Part shown: piece after piece, positions 43,925 to 55,869 of the stretch | How positions within the stretch are numbered: position 1 is the stretch's first letter | Layout: every line of letters starts with the position of its first letter | Origin: Proteles cristata cristata | Taxonomy: Eukaryota > Chordata > Mammalia > Carnivora > Hyaenidae | Direction of reading: 5' to 3' | DNA length: 64,000 bases | Assembly: GCA_017311185.1 (NCBI GenBank) | Contig: JAESUZ010001712.1 | Coordinates: forward strand, 806,001-870,000 | Notes under the pieces: model-generated | Told to the model about the DNA's origin: nothing | The model's database searches: none | The model's input: the letters and a program-made list of their open reading frames with translations, nothing else | Program-made: the position numbers and the translations under genes

Positions 43925-44145
43925 GGGCGCCTGGGTGGCTTAGTCGGTTAAGCGTCCGACTTTCGCTTAGGTCATGATCTCGCGGTTCGTGGGTTCGAGC
44001 CCCGCGTCGGGCTCTGTGCTGACTGCCAGCTCAGAGCCTGGAGCCTGTTTCAGTCTGTGACTCCCTCTCTCTCTGACCCTCCCCTGCTCACGCTGTCTAT
44101 CTCTCTCTCTCTCTCCTAGAAATAAATAAAAAACATAAAAAAAAA
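43925..44145 (+). mobile_element. Felid SINE, TGCCA subfamily, perfect target duplication
   Basis: Head GGGCGCCTGGGTGGCTTAGT, intact promoter-box region and marks CTTTCGCTTAGG and GACTGCCAGCTCAG. GAAAATGAAAAAACAG is at 43909-43924 and 44146-44161. One of the least diverged copies in the window. Confidence 0.98.
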
Positions 44146-44161
44146 GAAAATGAAAAAACAG

Positions 44162-44527
44162 ATTATTCAGTAATTCTCACCTTTCTAAGAACTTATATAT
44201 GATAAAAGGAAACAGTAATGATCCATTTCTAGTTAGTGGTACCGACAAAAGTACTGTGGGCCATAGTTTTTAAAGAACTAAGTTTTTTTCACAATGAATT
44301 ATATAGACAGCATTTTTAAAATGTAATTATAAATATAATTAATAGTATAATATAAAATATCAACATAAAGAGTTCAGGAAAAATGTATCTGTGAAACATA
44401 ACTTTTAAATTCATTCTTCAAGGACTAAAAATCTTAAGACATTTCATTAGTTTGATAGTAAAATGCAGAATATTTTTCATTAAAAATATTTTTATTTTTA
44501 TTTATTTATAAATAAATAAATAAAATA
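44162..44527. other. AT-rich unassigned stretch
   Basis: AT-rich sequence with no repeat I can name. Confidence 0.6.
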
Positions 44528-44725
44528 AATAAAGTGTTTATTTATTTTTGAGAGAGAGAGAGAGAGACAGAGCATGAGCATAAGAGAGAGACCCAGAATC
44601 TGAAGCAGGCTCCAGGCTCTGAGCTGTCAGCACAGAGACTGATGTGGGGCTCGAACCCACAGACCACGAGAGCCTGACCAGAGCCGAAGTTGAACGCTTC
44701 ACTTACTGAGTCACCCAGGTGCCCT
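44528..44725 (-). mobile_element. Felid SINE
   Basis: Antisense copy with its tail extended as AAATAAATAAATAAA repeats (left, from about 44490). The flanks CAGAATATTTTTCA and CAGAATATTTTTTA are the target duplication. Confidence 0.93.
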
Positions 44726-45172
44726 CAGAATATTTTTTAAAACAGGGGTTTAATTTCTATTTTGTCAAAGCTAAAATACCAACTATCTAGTATTTCAAAA
44801 GAGAATTTCAAAGTATCACAATTCATTACGATATGAAGGAAACTTTATTGTTTCAGCTAAGGCCCATGATCTCAATTATGTGCTAAACCTATTCAGTATT
44901 TGGCAAGCAGTAATAGATAATTTTGCAGAATGGAATGGAAAATTTGGGACCATAAATGTAAAATTTCTCTAAGTAGTTGGCCCAACAAATATTCTGTATT
45001 AACACTATGTATGTATATATATTTACGTATACATATTTTTTTTAATACAACTTTCCAGACGTTGGAATTTCCTAAGTTGTTACAGATTTATCTTTTTTTT
45101 ACTGACAATAATCAAGTAGTCATTCTGGTGGTAAGCCTAGATCACATTTGTGACAGAAAACCCACAGACTTG
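44726..45172. other. Unassigned intergenic stretch
   Basis: No recognised repeat or gene signal. Confidence 0.6.
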
Positions 45173-45323
45173 GGGCACCCAGGTGGTTCAGTTGGTTGAG
45201 TGTCCAACTTCAGATCAGGTCATGGTTACACAATCGGGTTCGTGAGTTCGAGGCCAGCTTTGGGCTGTCTGCTGTCAGTGCAGAGCTCGCTTTGGATGCT
45301 CTGTCTCCCTCTCTCTCTCCCTT

Positions 45324-45354
<31 letters not shown>

Positions 45355-45402
45355 CCCTCCCCCCCAATAAGTAAACATTTAAAAAAAAAAGAAAAAGAAA
45401 TA
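45173..45402 (+). mobile_element. Felid SINE
   Basis: Head GGGGCACCCAGGTGGTTCAG with a long CT-rich run. AGAAAACCCACAGACTTG and AGAAAATCCACAGACTTG flank it. Confidence 0.94.
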
Positions 45403-45526
45403 CTAACTTAAACAAAAAGAAAATCCACAGACTTGAGCAATTATGAGTTCATTTTTTGTCCACTTATTTTCTTAAGCTCCCAGGTGGCTTTATGAACACG
45501 TGTGTTTGAGAACCATCGCGCTCATG

Positions 45527-45705
45527 TAGCTCAGTGGTTTGCAAAGTGGGGTCCTAAGGCCAGCAGTATCAGCATCATCCAGTAAAAACCTTCACATTCT
45601 TAGGCCCCACCCCAAACTTACTGAATTGGAAACTCTGGTGGGAGACCTCAGCAATCTGGGTTTTAATCACCATCCAGGTGATTCTGATTTTTGCTTAAAT
45701 TTAAG
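45527..45705 (+). mobile_element. MER5A-type hAT-Charlie DNA transposon remnant
   Basis: AGTGGTTTGCAAAGTGGGGTCC near the left, then TAGGCCCCACCCCAAACTTA, then CATCCAGGTGATTCTGATTT. This order is typical of MER5A (about 180 bases). Inverted ends are partly decayed. Confidence 0.8.
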
Positions 45706-45835
45706 AACCAATGTGGTTGTAATCCAAGGGCTACTGTTCACCAGCTGGGTGACCTTGGGACTAATCAATGAGCTTCCTTTTTCTCATCTGTAAAATGGGG
45801 ACACTGTACCCCTGCCCAATCCATGCAATAATATT
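45706..45835 (+). repeat. MIR fragment
   Basis: CAGCTGGGTGACCTTGGGAC followed by CTCATCTGTAAAATGGGGAC, the classic MIR core and 3' region. Confidence 0.85.
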
Positions 45836-45929
45836 CCTACAAAGATGAACATGTAGTATCAGATATCATGGTATTTTGAGAAGGCTAGGGTGGTGGACAC
45901 TTGTGAAGTGGTATTAACAGGGATAACCT

Positions 45930-46095
45930 TTCCATTCAGTTGAACGCGAACCTCACGCCGGGAACTGTTTACACATTACTTCACTCAGTCACCACCACAA
46001 ACATGTGATGTACATAACAGAATCCTCATTTTTCAGGTGAGGAAACTGATGCTCTGAGGAGCAAGAAACTTGCTCATGGAGACCAAGCAGAGCCA
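45930..46095 (+). repeat. MIR/L2-like remnant
   Basis: TCATTTTTCAGGTGAGGAAACTGATGCTC and what follows resemble an old MIR/L2-type fragment. Borders are approximate. Confidence 0.5.
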
Positions 46096-47139
46096 GGCAA
46101 GAATGCGGATCGATGCTCCTCCGAGGGGGTGCTCTCACTTTTTGCCTTGATTTGGTGGCTTGAGCAGGGGAGTGATGGGGAGAGTCAAACTTTAACTTAC
46201 AAAATGAGAATGAGGTTCTTAATATACTATCATCAACCTACTTATATACTGTGCTTGAAATTTTGATACCTTCTCCTTCTTTGTTTCTGAAAGTAATTAT
46301 TTCTTCCTCCAAGGCACATCTAGCAGGTATGTCTGCATTCTTTTCAAGAGTCTTCCCCCAGCACAAATACCCGTCCCTCCTTTTCCAGATCTACACATGG
46401 TCTGGACTTGAATGTGGCTAAACTGTTGCAGATAAGATTACTGTTGGCTGATAATCTGATCACCATGCCTTCCACAGATTTCAGCTCTGACCTGCTTATC
46501 ATGTGTGGATTCATTTATAGCTTTTGAGTCCAGATGAGCTCCTGACCTTGCTAACTGTTGCCCAGTACCAGGAAATTTCTGACAGCGTAAAACTCAAGGT
46601 CTAATCTTAAGACTTGTGATGAAACCGATAACTGTAAATTCCATCTTGGGCTCAGGAAATGGCATACAACGGGACTTGGGCATTTCTGTTATTTCCAAAG
46701 CAAATGATATCTGTATAGGAAATATGGACAGGAAGTCATCCACTCTGAAAGTTTGTTAAGCATGGCGTGTTACAGAATGTTGTTTTGCACGCACAGCCTT
46801 ACCACACTCCTCTCATAAACAGGAGGTAGGCTGTTTCAATCAGACTCTGACCAGATAAACTGAAATGTTATGTTTTCAGTCTTTTCTTTCTTCCTTTCTT
46901 TCTTTCCTTCCTTCCTTCCTTCCTTTCTTCCTTCCTTCCTTCCTTCTTTCTTTCCTTTTCTTTTCTTTCTTGCTTTATTTTTTTTTAAGAAAAGCAACAT
47001 AACGGATCCCCTGCCTCTTTCCTAAAATTGCTCCTACTCTATCATCCCTCGCCACTTTCTTTGCGAACACTCTCAAACTGTCAAACATTTTATATACCAG
47101 AGCTTGGAGTCCTGTAAGGGCCCAGGAAAAACCGAGAGG
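46096..47139. other. Unassigned intergenic stretch with TTCC microsatellite
   Basis: Contains the pyrimidine repeat at 46881-46970. Otherwise no element is recognised. Confidence 0.6.
46881..46970. repeat. (TTCC)n/(TTTC)n pyrimidine repeat
   Basis: About 90 bases of interrupted TTCC and TTTC units. Confidence 0.97.
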
Positions 47140-47366
47140 ATTTCTTTTTTTTTTTTTTTAATGTTTTATTTATTTCTAGGAGAGAGAGAGACAGCATGAG
47201 CAGGGGGAGGGTCAGAGAGAGAGGGAGTCACAGACTCTGAAACAGGCTCCAGGCTCTGAGCTGGCAGTCAGCACAGAGCCCGACGCGGGGCTCGAACCCA
47301 CGAACCGTGAGATCATGACCCAAGCGAAAGTCGGACGCTTAACCAACTAAGCCACTCAGGCGCCCC
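47140..47366 (-). mobile_element. Felid SINE, TGCCA subfamily
   Basis: Antisense copy, head at GCCACTCAGGCGCCCC, tail as a T run. Flanks CCGAGAGGATTTCTT on both sides, identical. Confidence 0.97.
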
Positions 47367-47895
47367 CGAGAGGATTTCTTATGTAAGAAGTCTTTGCCAT
47401 TGTTCAGGAAGGCTGGGGTACGTGATGGCCCAGACAGACTCTATTATACTTGAAATATGCTTCCCAAAATAGGAAGAAAAGCAAAACAACCAAACAGAAA
47501 CGAGGGCAATACTAATAGTGATATACAGAGTTGTACTTTTTCAGAAACTACTCATGTTCTATTGACTATTGGTGCCTGGGATGATACTCATAGCCTAAAA
47601 ATCATGTTCTGGAGAAGGTAAACAAACCAGCACTACGTTACAACCCAAAGGGAATTCTCCCACAAGGTTCAATGAAAAGGCAACTGCAAGCAAACCATTT
47701 ATTTGACATTGTAACTTTAACTTTTGCTTTCTGCTCTTCCTAAAAAAAAAAAAAAAAAGGCAAACTAAACTATTGGAATAGGCTAGGCAAAAGGCTAGTA
47801 TCAGCAATTTCTGAAGTTTGTTAACTTCTGGGTAAAACTACAACTGCTTTAAACTGTTGAAATCTTCAAAACTCATGAAATCATTTATTTATTTA
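47367..47895. other. Unassigned intergenic stretch
   Basis: About 530 bases without a recognised element. Confidence 0.6.
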
Positions 47896-48098
47896 TTTAT
47901 TTATTATTTCTAGGAGAGAGAGAGAGACAGCGTGAGCAGGGGAGGGTCAGAGAGAGAGGGAGTCACAGACTGAAACAGGCTCCAGGCTCTGAGCTGGCAG
48001 TCAGCACAGAGCCCGACGCGGGGCTCGAACCCACGAACCACGAGATCATGATCTAAGCAAAGTCGGACGCTCAACCGACTAAGCCACCCAGGTGCCCC
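47896..48098 (-). mobile_element. Felid SINE, TGCCA subfamily
   Basis: Antisense copy, head at GCCACCCAGGTGCCCC. Tail region shows (TTTA)n. TGAAATCATTTA flanks both sides. Confidence 0.96.
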
Positions 48099-48833
48099 TG
48101 AAATCATTTAAATGAAACCTTGGAGATGAGCAAAAATGGTTATGCTGGCAGCTTCTGCTTCCACATCTTGATCTCAGTTCTCTCCAGCAATACCACTGCT
48201 GTGCTCCATCACTGTTTCACATTTCAGCTGGCACTGGATCGCCATTGTAGACCTCTCAGCTTTAGCGGCCCCCCTGCCCGCCTTAGACTGCAAATCAAGA
48301 CAGAGCTGTGGTCCTGTGGCAAACAGCTCATCTTTCACTGCTTATTTCTTCATTCTTAAAAAATATGTATATTGTTTTCTTTCTCTCCTGGGACCCACAT
48401 GGTTGAAATACACCTCTAAAAGTATCATTTTTAATTGAGATCCTTGTAGATTCACATGCAGTTATAAGAAATGCAGAGAAATTCTGGGTGCATTTTGCCA
48501 TTTCCCCCAATAACAACTACAATACAGTGTTATCTGGGATATTGATACAAGTTACCGGTCCCATTTAGATTCCTCCCATGTGACTTGCAAGTGTGTGTCC
48601 GTGTGTGTCCAGTATTTAGCACCGTACAATTTGATCACTCATGTAGCTTTGTGCCTGCAACTCGACAGTCAAGATACTGAATATTCTAACCTCATGAGAC
48701 CCCTCCTGTTTCCTTATTATAACCACACCCACCTCCCTGCTATTTACCCTATCCTTTCCTGAACCCCTGGGAACCATTGCTCTGTTCCTCTGTTATAAAA
48801 TTTATAACATTTTATAATTTCAAAACTGTTAGG

Positions 48834-48928
48834 GGAACCTGACGGGCTGAGTTGGTAGAGCATGTGATCCTTGATCTTGGGATCATGAGTTGGAGCCCCA
48901 CATTGGGCAAGGAGCCTTTCAAAAAATG
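48834..48928 (+). mobile_element. Short SINE of an older tRNA-like type
   Basis: Head GGGGAACCTGACGGGCTGAG with tRNA-like box sequences and a short tail. It lacks the CT-rich section. Confidence 0.75.
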
Positions 48929-48989
48929 TTACAGAACCTTTTAGAGAAAACTACGTGACCCTTTGGAGTTGGCTTTGTATTTCCATTTT

Positions 48990-49211
48990 TTTAAGCTTAT
49001 TTATTTATTTTGAGAGAGAGAAAGCATGTGTGTGCCAGCAGGAGATGGGTGGGGGGAGTGAGAAAGAGAGAGAGAGAGAGAGAGAGAATCTCAAGCAAGC
49101 TCCATGATCAGTACAGAACCCAATGTGGGACTCAATGCCATGACCCTGGGATCCTAACCTGAGCTGAAATCAAGAGCAGACGCTCAACCAACTGAGCCAC
49201 CAGGTGTCCCT
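48990..49211 (-). mobile_element. Felid SINE
   Basis: Antisense copy, head at GAGCCACCAGGTGTCCC, with a (GA)n run. Confidence 0.92.
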
Positions 49212-49221
49212 GGAATTGGCT

Positions 49222-49438
49222 TTTTTTATAATGTTTTATTTATTTTTGAGACAGAGATAGAGACAGTTTGAGCAGGAGAGGGTCAGAGAGAGAGGGAGAT
49301 ACAGAATCTGAAGACAGGCTCCAGGCTCTGAGCTAGCTGTCAGCACAAAGCCCAGTGCGGGGCTTGAACCCACGAACAGTGAGATCACAACCTGAGCCAA
49401 AGTCAGATACTTAACTGACTGAGCCACCCAGGCGCCCC
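49222..49438 (-). mobile_element. Felid SINE with CTAG-type duplication
   Basis: Antisense copy just after the previous one. It carries GAGCTAGCTGTCAGC, a four-base insertion shared with the copy at 59534-59739. Head at GCCACCCAGGCGCCCC. Confidence 0.94.
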
Positions 49439-50627
49439 TGGAATAGACATTTTAAACTCAGCATAATTCTCTGGAGATTCGTCCAAGTAATTGTGTTTAT
49501 CAGATAGACTGTTTCCATTTATTGGTGAGTAATATTCTATGATGCGTACATACCACAGGTTTTAACTACCACCTATGGAAGGACGCTTGGGTTGACTCTA
49601 GTTTGAGGGTATTACAGATGGGGTGCTATGAACATGTGTGTGAAGGGAGTCTTCACTTCTTTTGAATAAAGAGAGCACTTACTGGATCATATGGTAGTTG
49701 TAAGTGAGTTCCAGATGAAATTGCCAAATTTTCCCAGACTGGCTCTTCCATTTCACATTCCCAACAGCAATGTGGTGAGTGACCCAATCTCATCTCCTGG
49801 ATTGAGTGTCCTGCTCCAGATGCATCTTCTCCTGTATGTGTTGTTGTTACTATTTTTTATTTTAACCATTCTGAGAGGAGTGCAGTGATAGCCTTGTGTG
49901 GTTTTCATTTGCATATCTCTGATGACTAGTAATGAAGAACATCTTTTCATGTGCTTATTTACCGTCTTTAGTTCCTCTTCGATAAAATGTCTTTTTTTCT
50001 TTTTGATCATTTTATAATTGGATTGTTTCTTCACTGTTGAATTTTGAAAATTCTTTTATGTTCTTAATATTAGCCCTTCATCGGATGTGTGGTTTGCAAA
50101 TATTTTCTACCAGTCTTTAGCGTGTCTTTTCATTCTCTTTCACAGATGATTTCACAAAGCAAACATTTTTAGTTTTGAAGAGATGCACTTTTTGCCCCTG
50201 AAATAGTCATAATTTTACATTTTATATTGTATTTCTTTTTGTGTTCCATTTTTTTAATATATGAGATTTAGGTCAACTTTCATATTCTCTTTCCTTCCTC
50301 CACATCCAGTTCCTTAAGCACCATCTGATAAAAAAGGCTATCCCTCCTGCATTGGAAAACTTTTGTACCTTTGTTGAAAGTCAGGTGAGCGTGTTTGTGT
50401 GGGTCCACTCTTGGGTTCTCTATTCTGGGCCATTAATATTTCTCAGTCAATATCACACTATCTTCATTACTGTAGCTGTATAGTTAAGATTGCAGTATCA
50501 GATGGAGTAATTCTTCTGACTTTATCTATCTTTGTAAAGATTATTTTAGCTACTCTGGGTTCAGTGCTTTTCCCTATAAATTTAAGAATAAGTTTACCTA
50601 TATCTACATAAAGACTTCCTAGAAATT

Positions 50628-50850
50628 TTTTTTAGTGTTTATTTATTTTTTGAGAGAGAGAGAGAATGTGTGTGTGTGTATGTGTGTGAGCAGGAGAGGT
50701 ACAGAGAGAGAGGGAGACACAGAATCTGAAGCAGGCTCTAGGCTCTGAGCTGTCAGCACAGAGCCTGACGTGGGGCTCGAACCCACAAGCTGTGAGATCA
50801 TGACCTGAGATGAAGTTGGCCACCCAACCTACTGAGCTGCCCAGGTGCCC
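50628..50850 (-). mobile_element. Felid SINE in L1
   Basis: Antisense copy with a GT run. Flanks AAGACTTCCTAGAA and AAGACTTACTAGAA. Confidence 0.95.
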
Positions 50851-51325
50851 CAAGACTTACTAGAATTTTGATAGGAAATGTATTAAGCCTATAGATTAAC
50901 TGGGGGGAGAATTGACATCTTTACAATACTGATTCTTCCAATCCATGATCAAGTTATGTCTCTCCATTTATTTATGTCTTTTTTGATTTCTTCTATCAGA
51001 ATTTGTTATTTCAGCATATAGATGCTATACATGTTTTTAAGTGCATACCTAAGTGTTCATTTTCTTTGGAATAATTATAAATAGTATTTTTACAATGATG
51101 TTGCAAATGTTTTTTATTTCACCTTCTGTATGTTCACTGCTACTCTATAGAAATGCAAAGCATTTTTGTACATTGTTCTTTTATCCTGTGACCCATCTGA
51201 ACTTACTTATTACTCCTTGCAGGTTTTGGGAAATTCTTAGAGATTTTCTATATAGACAATCATGTCACCTGCAAATAGAGACTGTTTTATTGCCTCCTTT
51301 CTAAAGGATATGCCTTTTGTTTCTT

Positions 51326-51530
51326 TTTATTTTTAATGTTTACTTATTTATTTTTGAGAGAGAAAACAAGCAGGGGAGGGGCAGAGAGAGGGAGACACGG
51401 AATCTGAAGCAGGCTCCAGGCTCTGAGCTGTCAGCACAGTGCCTGATGCAGGACTCGAACTCATCAAACATGAGATCATGACCTAAGCCAAAGTCAGGCG
51501 TTTAACCGACTGAGCCACTCAGGTGCCTCT
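51326..51530 (-). mobile_element. Felid SINE in L1
   Basis: Antisense copy. TATGCCTTTTGTTTCTTTTT on the left and TATGCCTTTTATTTCTTTTT on the right interrupt continuous L1 text, giving an unusually clear target duplication. Confidence 0.96.
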
Positions 51531-51655
51531 ATGCCTTTTATTTCTTTTTCTTGCATTATTGCAGTTGCTAGATCTCCCAGTACAATATTGAATAAGAGTA
51601 AAAGAACTGTTTAAAATGTTTGGATTTTCTAACTTCTTGTCAGTTTTTTACTATT

Positions 51656-51850
51656 TTTTAATGTTTAGTTATTTTTGAGGGAGAGAGAGAGCAAGCATGA
51701 CGGGAGGGAGCAGCAATGGGGGACGGAGGATCTGAAGCGGGCTCTGTGCTCACGGCAGTGATCCTGATACAGGGCTTGAACTCACAAACCATGAGATCCA
51801 GACCTGAGCTGAAGTCAGAAGCTCAGCTGACTGAGCCACCCAGGCGCCCC
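51656..51850 (-). mobile_element. Felid SINE
   Basis: Antisense copy, head at GAGCCACCCAGGCGCCCC. It sits at the right end of the L1. Confidence 0.93.
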
Positions 51851-52124
51851 ATAACTTTTTATTGTTTTACCTGTAGGTTCTGGCAAATAGTAAAATTTCT
51901 CTGCAGCCCTTTCTCACTCTCTACCGTCTCCCCCCTCCTGATGACTAGAACATCTGGCCCATGCACATTATTCAAAATGTCCGATTGTAGTCAACAGATG
52001 TGATTGTCAAAAACAAAAAAGAGGAAAAGTAAAAGTTTAGCATTTCTCATGGGGATTAGCGAGCAACACTTTATATTTTTTCATCCTGGCACCATCATAT
52101 GAGGCAGCTGCAAAACAGCACATT

Positions 52125-52480
52125 TGTTGTTGGGTGCTACGGACTTAACTGCCCCCTTCCCCCATAGTTATATGTTGGAGCCCTGCCTCCAATGTGGCTG
52201 TATCTGAAGATAAGGTCTTTAGGAGGTAATTAAGGTTGAGTGAAGCCATAAGAGTGGGGCCCTCTTCCCAGAGGACTCTAAGCTTTATAAAAAGAGGAAG
52301 ACGTTCCCCCTCTCTGCCATGTGTGCACACAGGGAAAAAGCCAACTGTCTACACGCCAGAGGAGAGCTCTCCCCCAGACACTGAATCAGCTGGTACCTTG
52401 ATCTTGTACTTCCAAACCTCTAAAGTTCTGAGACAGTAAGTACCTATTGCTTAAGTCACCCAGTCTATGTTAATCCTGAA
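52125..52480 (+). mobile_element. MaLR-type LTR (MST/MLT1-like), solo
   Basis: It contains AGTTATATGTTGGAGCCCTG, AGGAGGTAATTAAGGTTGAG, GGCCCTCTTCCC, a CCTTGATCTTGTACTTCCA run and AGTTCTGAGACAGTAAG, in the order of ERVL-MaLR LTRs. No internal retroviral region is attached. It is an old, non-coding solo LTR. Confidence 0.8.
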
Positions 52481-52665
52481 GAGTAATGTGAAAAGGTCAG
52501 CAGCGAGCACGAAATTAGCCTTCTCAGTTGCCCCAGGCCACTCACACGTTGTCAGTCTCTCCGGTGGCTTCACATCCCCTTTCCAGGATTTCCAGGATTA
52601 GGGGGAGCTGCAGCAGCACTGACTGCATCTGCTCTTGTCCTGCCTGGTCACTTTCTGTTAGGGCA

Positions 52666-52848
52666 TTTATTTATTTATTTATTATTCGAGAAAAAGAGCG
52701 CAAGTCGGGGAGGGCAGAGAGAGGGAAGGAGAGAGAATCCCAGGCAGGCTCAGCCTGACGCGGGGCTCAAGCTCACAAAACCATGAGATCATGACCTGAG
52801 CCAAAACCAAGAGTCGAACGCTGAACTGACTGAGCCACCCAGGTGCCC
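52666..52848 (-). mobile_element. Felid SINE
   Basis: Antisense copy with (TTTA)n tail, head at GAGCCACCCAGGTGCCCC. CTGTTAGGGCAT and CTGCTAGGGTTC are a weak target duplication. Confidence 0.92.
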
Positions 52849-53827
52849 CTCTGCTAGGGTTCTGGAATGTAAATTGGTAATTTCCTGTGTGTGTGTATCT
52901 GTGTGTGTTGTGCATGTGTATATCTCTGTGTGCATTTGTGTGTGTTGTGTGTTCGGCTTCCCATCATTCCGCAGTTTAATAAATACTGCATGTGATGCCA
53001 TCAATGGACTGGCCCTGTTCTCACCTCCCACCTTGCCTCGGTTACATTTGGAAGGGTCATCTGAAGCTGAGCAGAATGCTGAGGACCCCTGAAGAAGTGT
53101 GTTAATGGAATTTACCCACTTTGACCCCAGCTGCCCACTGGCTCTGCCCAGCAGTTACTTAAACCTGAGCTGATGGCAGAGGGGCTCCCTGGTTTCTCAG
53201 AACCGCACAACCAAGGTGGTCTCTGTCTAACCAAGAATCCCTGAAGTGCGGGAACACCTAAAGTTTGGGTCATGGACTGGTTCCTGATGCCTAGAGCCCC
53301 AACAGTAGTAAAATGGGAAAGGGTTGAGGGACTGAGAGCACCTCACACCCTCATCGGACTCGGGATTGAAGTCCCACAGGCAGAAATTGGATCATAGACG
53401 ATTTTTGCGTGTGGGAGGGAGGGAGAGATGTTTACTCAACATGACTCTACCTGCATGCTTGATTAATACAAGGGGGAGTAGAAAAAATAAAAGTCTTCCT
53501 ATTGTAATTATATATACATGAATACATTCTCACAAAACAACTACGTAGACATAGAGAAAGTAAAATCTTCAAGTTCCTCTTTATTCCTTTCACTTTGCCC
53601 CACAGCCACGCACATCAACTACCAAAGGGCATCATGAGTCAATGGTGAGGCCCCATCCTCTTTAGTGCTTTTATATGTGTTACGTGGTTACTTTAAAGTA
53701 GATTTTCTGTTTTAATGTTAGTGAGTCAATCTTCCTGTTTTTTTTTTAGATTAGAACCTTTAGCTCAGAAAGAAGAGTCCAGTCCCTGGAACTATATGGC
53801 TTGGTGAAGCTAACTAAGGTTGTTTGT
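52849..53827. other. Unassigned intergenic stretch
   Basis: Contains an imperfect TG-rich repeat at 52880-52960. The rest is unassigned. Confidence 0.6.
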
Positions 53828-54033
53828 TTGTTTTATGTTTATTCTTGAGAGAGAGAGAGAGAGAGCACATGCATGCAATCAGGGGTGCGCCTGTGCTAGA
53901 GAGCAACAGAGGATCTGAAGCAGGCTCTGTGTTGACAGCAGAGAGCCCAAATGCAGGGCTCGAACTCATGAACCATGAGATCATGCATGAGCTGAGGTGG
54001 GACACTTAATCCACTGAGCTACCCAGGTGCTCC
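53828..54033 (-). mobile_element. Felid SINE
   Basis: Antisense copy with a (GA)n run, head at GCTACCCAGGTGCTCC. TAACTAAGGTT and TAACTGAGGTT flank it. Confidence 0.94.
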
Positions 54034-54419
54034 TAACTGAGGTTTTAAAAACAGAGCTCAGAGTTCAGGGTCTCAAGAACACTTCTTTTATTTAGAGGAG
54101 ATGCTTGTTTTTTAAGTGGAACATTAGAAATTCAGTGCTGTTTTTGCAACTTTCTGAGAGTCTATAATTATTTCAAATCATAAAACACAATAGTTTTTTA
54201 AAAGGCAGCATGCGGTTCAACATGTTTTCTTTTCCTTGGCTCTGCCAATCTGGAAGTGCATGTCCAGATGGAACATTCATTGGCTGGGGTCTCTGGGTAA
54301 CTGTGGTGAGCAGACCTCCTTGCCCACCCCCGGTATATGGGTAGCATATGTGTGAGATATGTTTTGCAAAAACAACAACAAAAATAAAAAACAAACAAAA
54401 TTACAAGTAGACTGACAGA

Positions 54420-54810
54420 CTGTGGCTTTTGTCATGGTGCCTCTCTCTTTCTCTCTCTCTCTCTCTGTCTCTGATCACTCACTCTGGGGGAAACCACCTG
54501 CCGCTTGTGAAGATACTCCGGAAGCTTACGAAGAGGCACAGCAGTGAGGAACTCAAGTATTTGGCCGACAGCCAGTGTGGAACAGAGACCTGTCAACAAA
54601 CATAGGAGCGAGCCAAGAGGCAGCTCTTCCTGCAGTGAAGCCCTCAGTTGATGGCAACCGTAAGAGGAACCCGCAGCCAGAACAACCCAGCCAAACCACT
54701 CCTAATACCTGACTTTTAGATAATAATAATAATGAGATAATAAAGGTTCACCACTTGAAGCTAGTAGATTTGAAGGTAACATGTTATGCGGCAAAAATAA
54801 CTAATACACA
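54420..54810 (+). mobile_element. MLT1-like LTR remnant
   Basis: GATCACTCACTCTGGGGGAA, CAGCCAGTGTGGAACAGAG, a CAGAACAACCCAGCCAA stretch, AGATAATAAAGGTTCACC and the end AAAAATAACTAATACACA fit the MLT1 branch of ERVL-MaLR LTRs. No internal coding part is seen. Confidence 0.75.
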
Positions 54811-54994
54811 CCTCCAGGGATGCATCACGGCTTTTGGGGGCCCCAGAAACTTTTACTTTTGTGGATGCCTTCCTACAAATACTAAATTCTATTGTGTGAT
54901 CACATTGGTATAAAGAAAATATAATACAGGCTGGATTCATGATAATATATCCACTATTATTATGTTCATTTTTTTTCCTTCTGATTTCATATTA

Positions 54995-55166
54995 TTTTTT
55001 TTAATGTTTGTTTACTTTTGAGACAGAGAGACACAGAATCTGAAGCAGGCTCCGGGCCCTGAGCTGTGAGCACAGAGCCCAACGTGGGACTCAAGCCCAT
55101 GAACAGTGAGATCATGACCCGAGACAAAGTCAGACGCTCAACCAACCAAGCCACCCAAATGCCCCT
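54995..55166 (-). mobile_element. Felid SINE
   Basis: Antisense copy, short GA part, head at GCCACCCAAATGCCCC. TTCCTTCTGATT and TTTCTTCTGATT flank it. Confidence 0.93.
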
Positions 55167-55521
55167 TTCTTCTGATTGTTAAAAGAAATTAACACATTTT
55201 TGTGGGCACAACAGTATCATGGGCCCTCGGCACTTGCCGTCTAAGTTCAAGAGTTGTCAGTCTAGCACATGGGAATAGTATGGGAGGGACACACAGTCCC
55301 TGAAGAACACTGAATACTGAAGAACAAGTTACTAACCCAGGGAGTCCTCAAATCCAAGAAAGAAGTCTAATACTTGGTAAAACTATTAGGATTGGGGCAA
55401 AATTCTACCCCAAGCTTGTTGATCCTTCCGGGTCCTACACCTCAGGGAACCTGGAAGAATACAGACTGCGTGGGGAACTGAGTGCATGCTACTCTAAGTT
55501 ATTACAAAAAGCCAATGACAT

Positions 55522-55716
55522 GGGGTGCCTGGGGGGCTTAGCCGGGGGTTTAAAGCAACCAACTCTTGATTTCAGCTCAGATCATGATCTTTGGTTCATG
55601 AGTTCGAGCCTCGCATCAGGCTCTGCGCTGACAGTGTAGAGCCTGCTTAGGATTCTGTCTCCTCTCTATACCCCTCCCCTACTTGCTCTCTCAAAAATAA
55701 AATAAATAAAAATAAA
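55522..55716 (+). mobile_element. Felid SINE
   Basis: Head GGGGTGCCTGGGGGGCTTAG, tail AAAATAAAATAAATAAAAA. Diverged in the anticodon-arm region. Confidence 0.9.
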
Positions 55717-55869
55717 ACACACAAGGCAATGGTGTGAGCTGCATGTATGAGGTCCAGTGAAATTTGGTGTATTGGGTATGACTACTCAGGCTGACGGCAG
55801 GCTGTGTCACACTGTGTTCTGGACTAAGTGTCTTCCTGAAATGAATATCTGACATTCAAAATTTGGTTT

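Larger units (their letters stand above)
48430..51650 (-). mobile_element. Old L1 (L1ME-like) antisense, about 3.2 kb
   Basis: From left to right it reads as the reverse complement of an L1 3' UTR (48430-48830), the ORF2 end (GGATCATATGGTAGTTGTAA, CATTCCCAACAGCAATGTGG, TTTTCATTTGCATATCTCTG), then earlier ORF2 (GAATTGACATCTTTACAATA, CAATCATGTCACCTGCAAAT). Six SINEs are inserted in it or beside it. All reading frames are broken. Confidence 0.87.

Noticed and set aside
52125..54810. Possible complete endogenous retrovirus between two LTR-like pieces
   Set aside because: The two LTRs belong to different MaLR types, and the DNA between them shows SINEs and unassigned sequence, not gag or pol.
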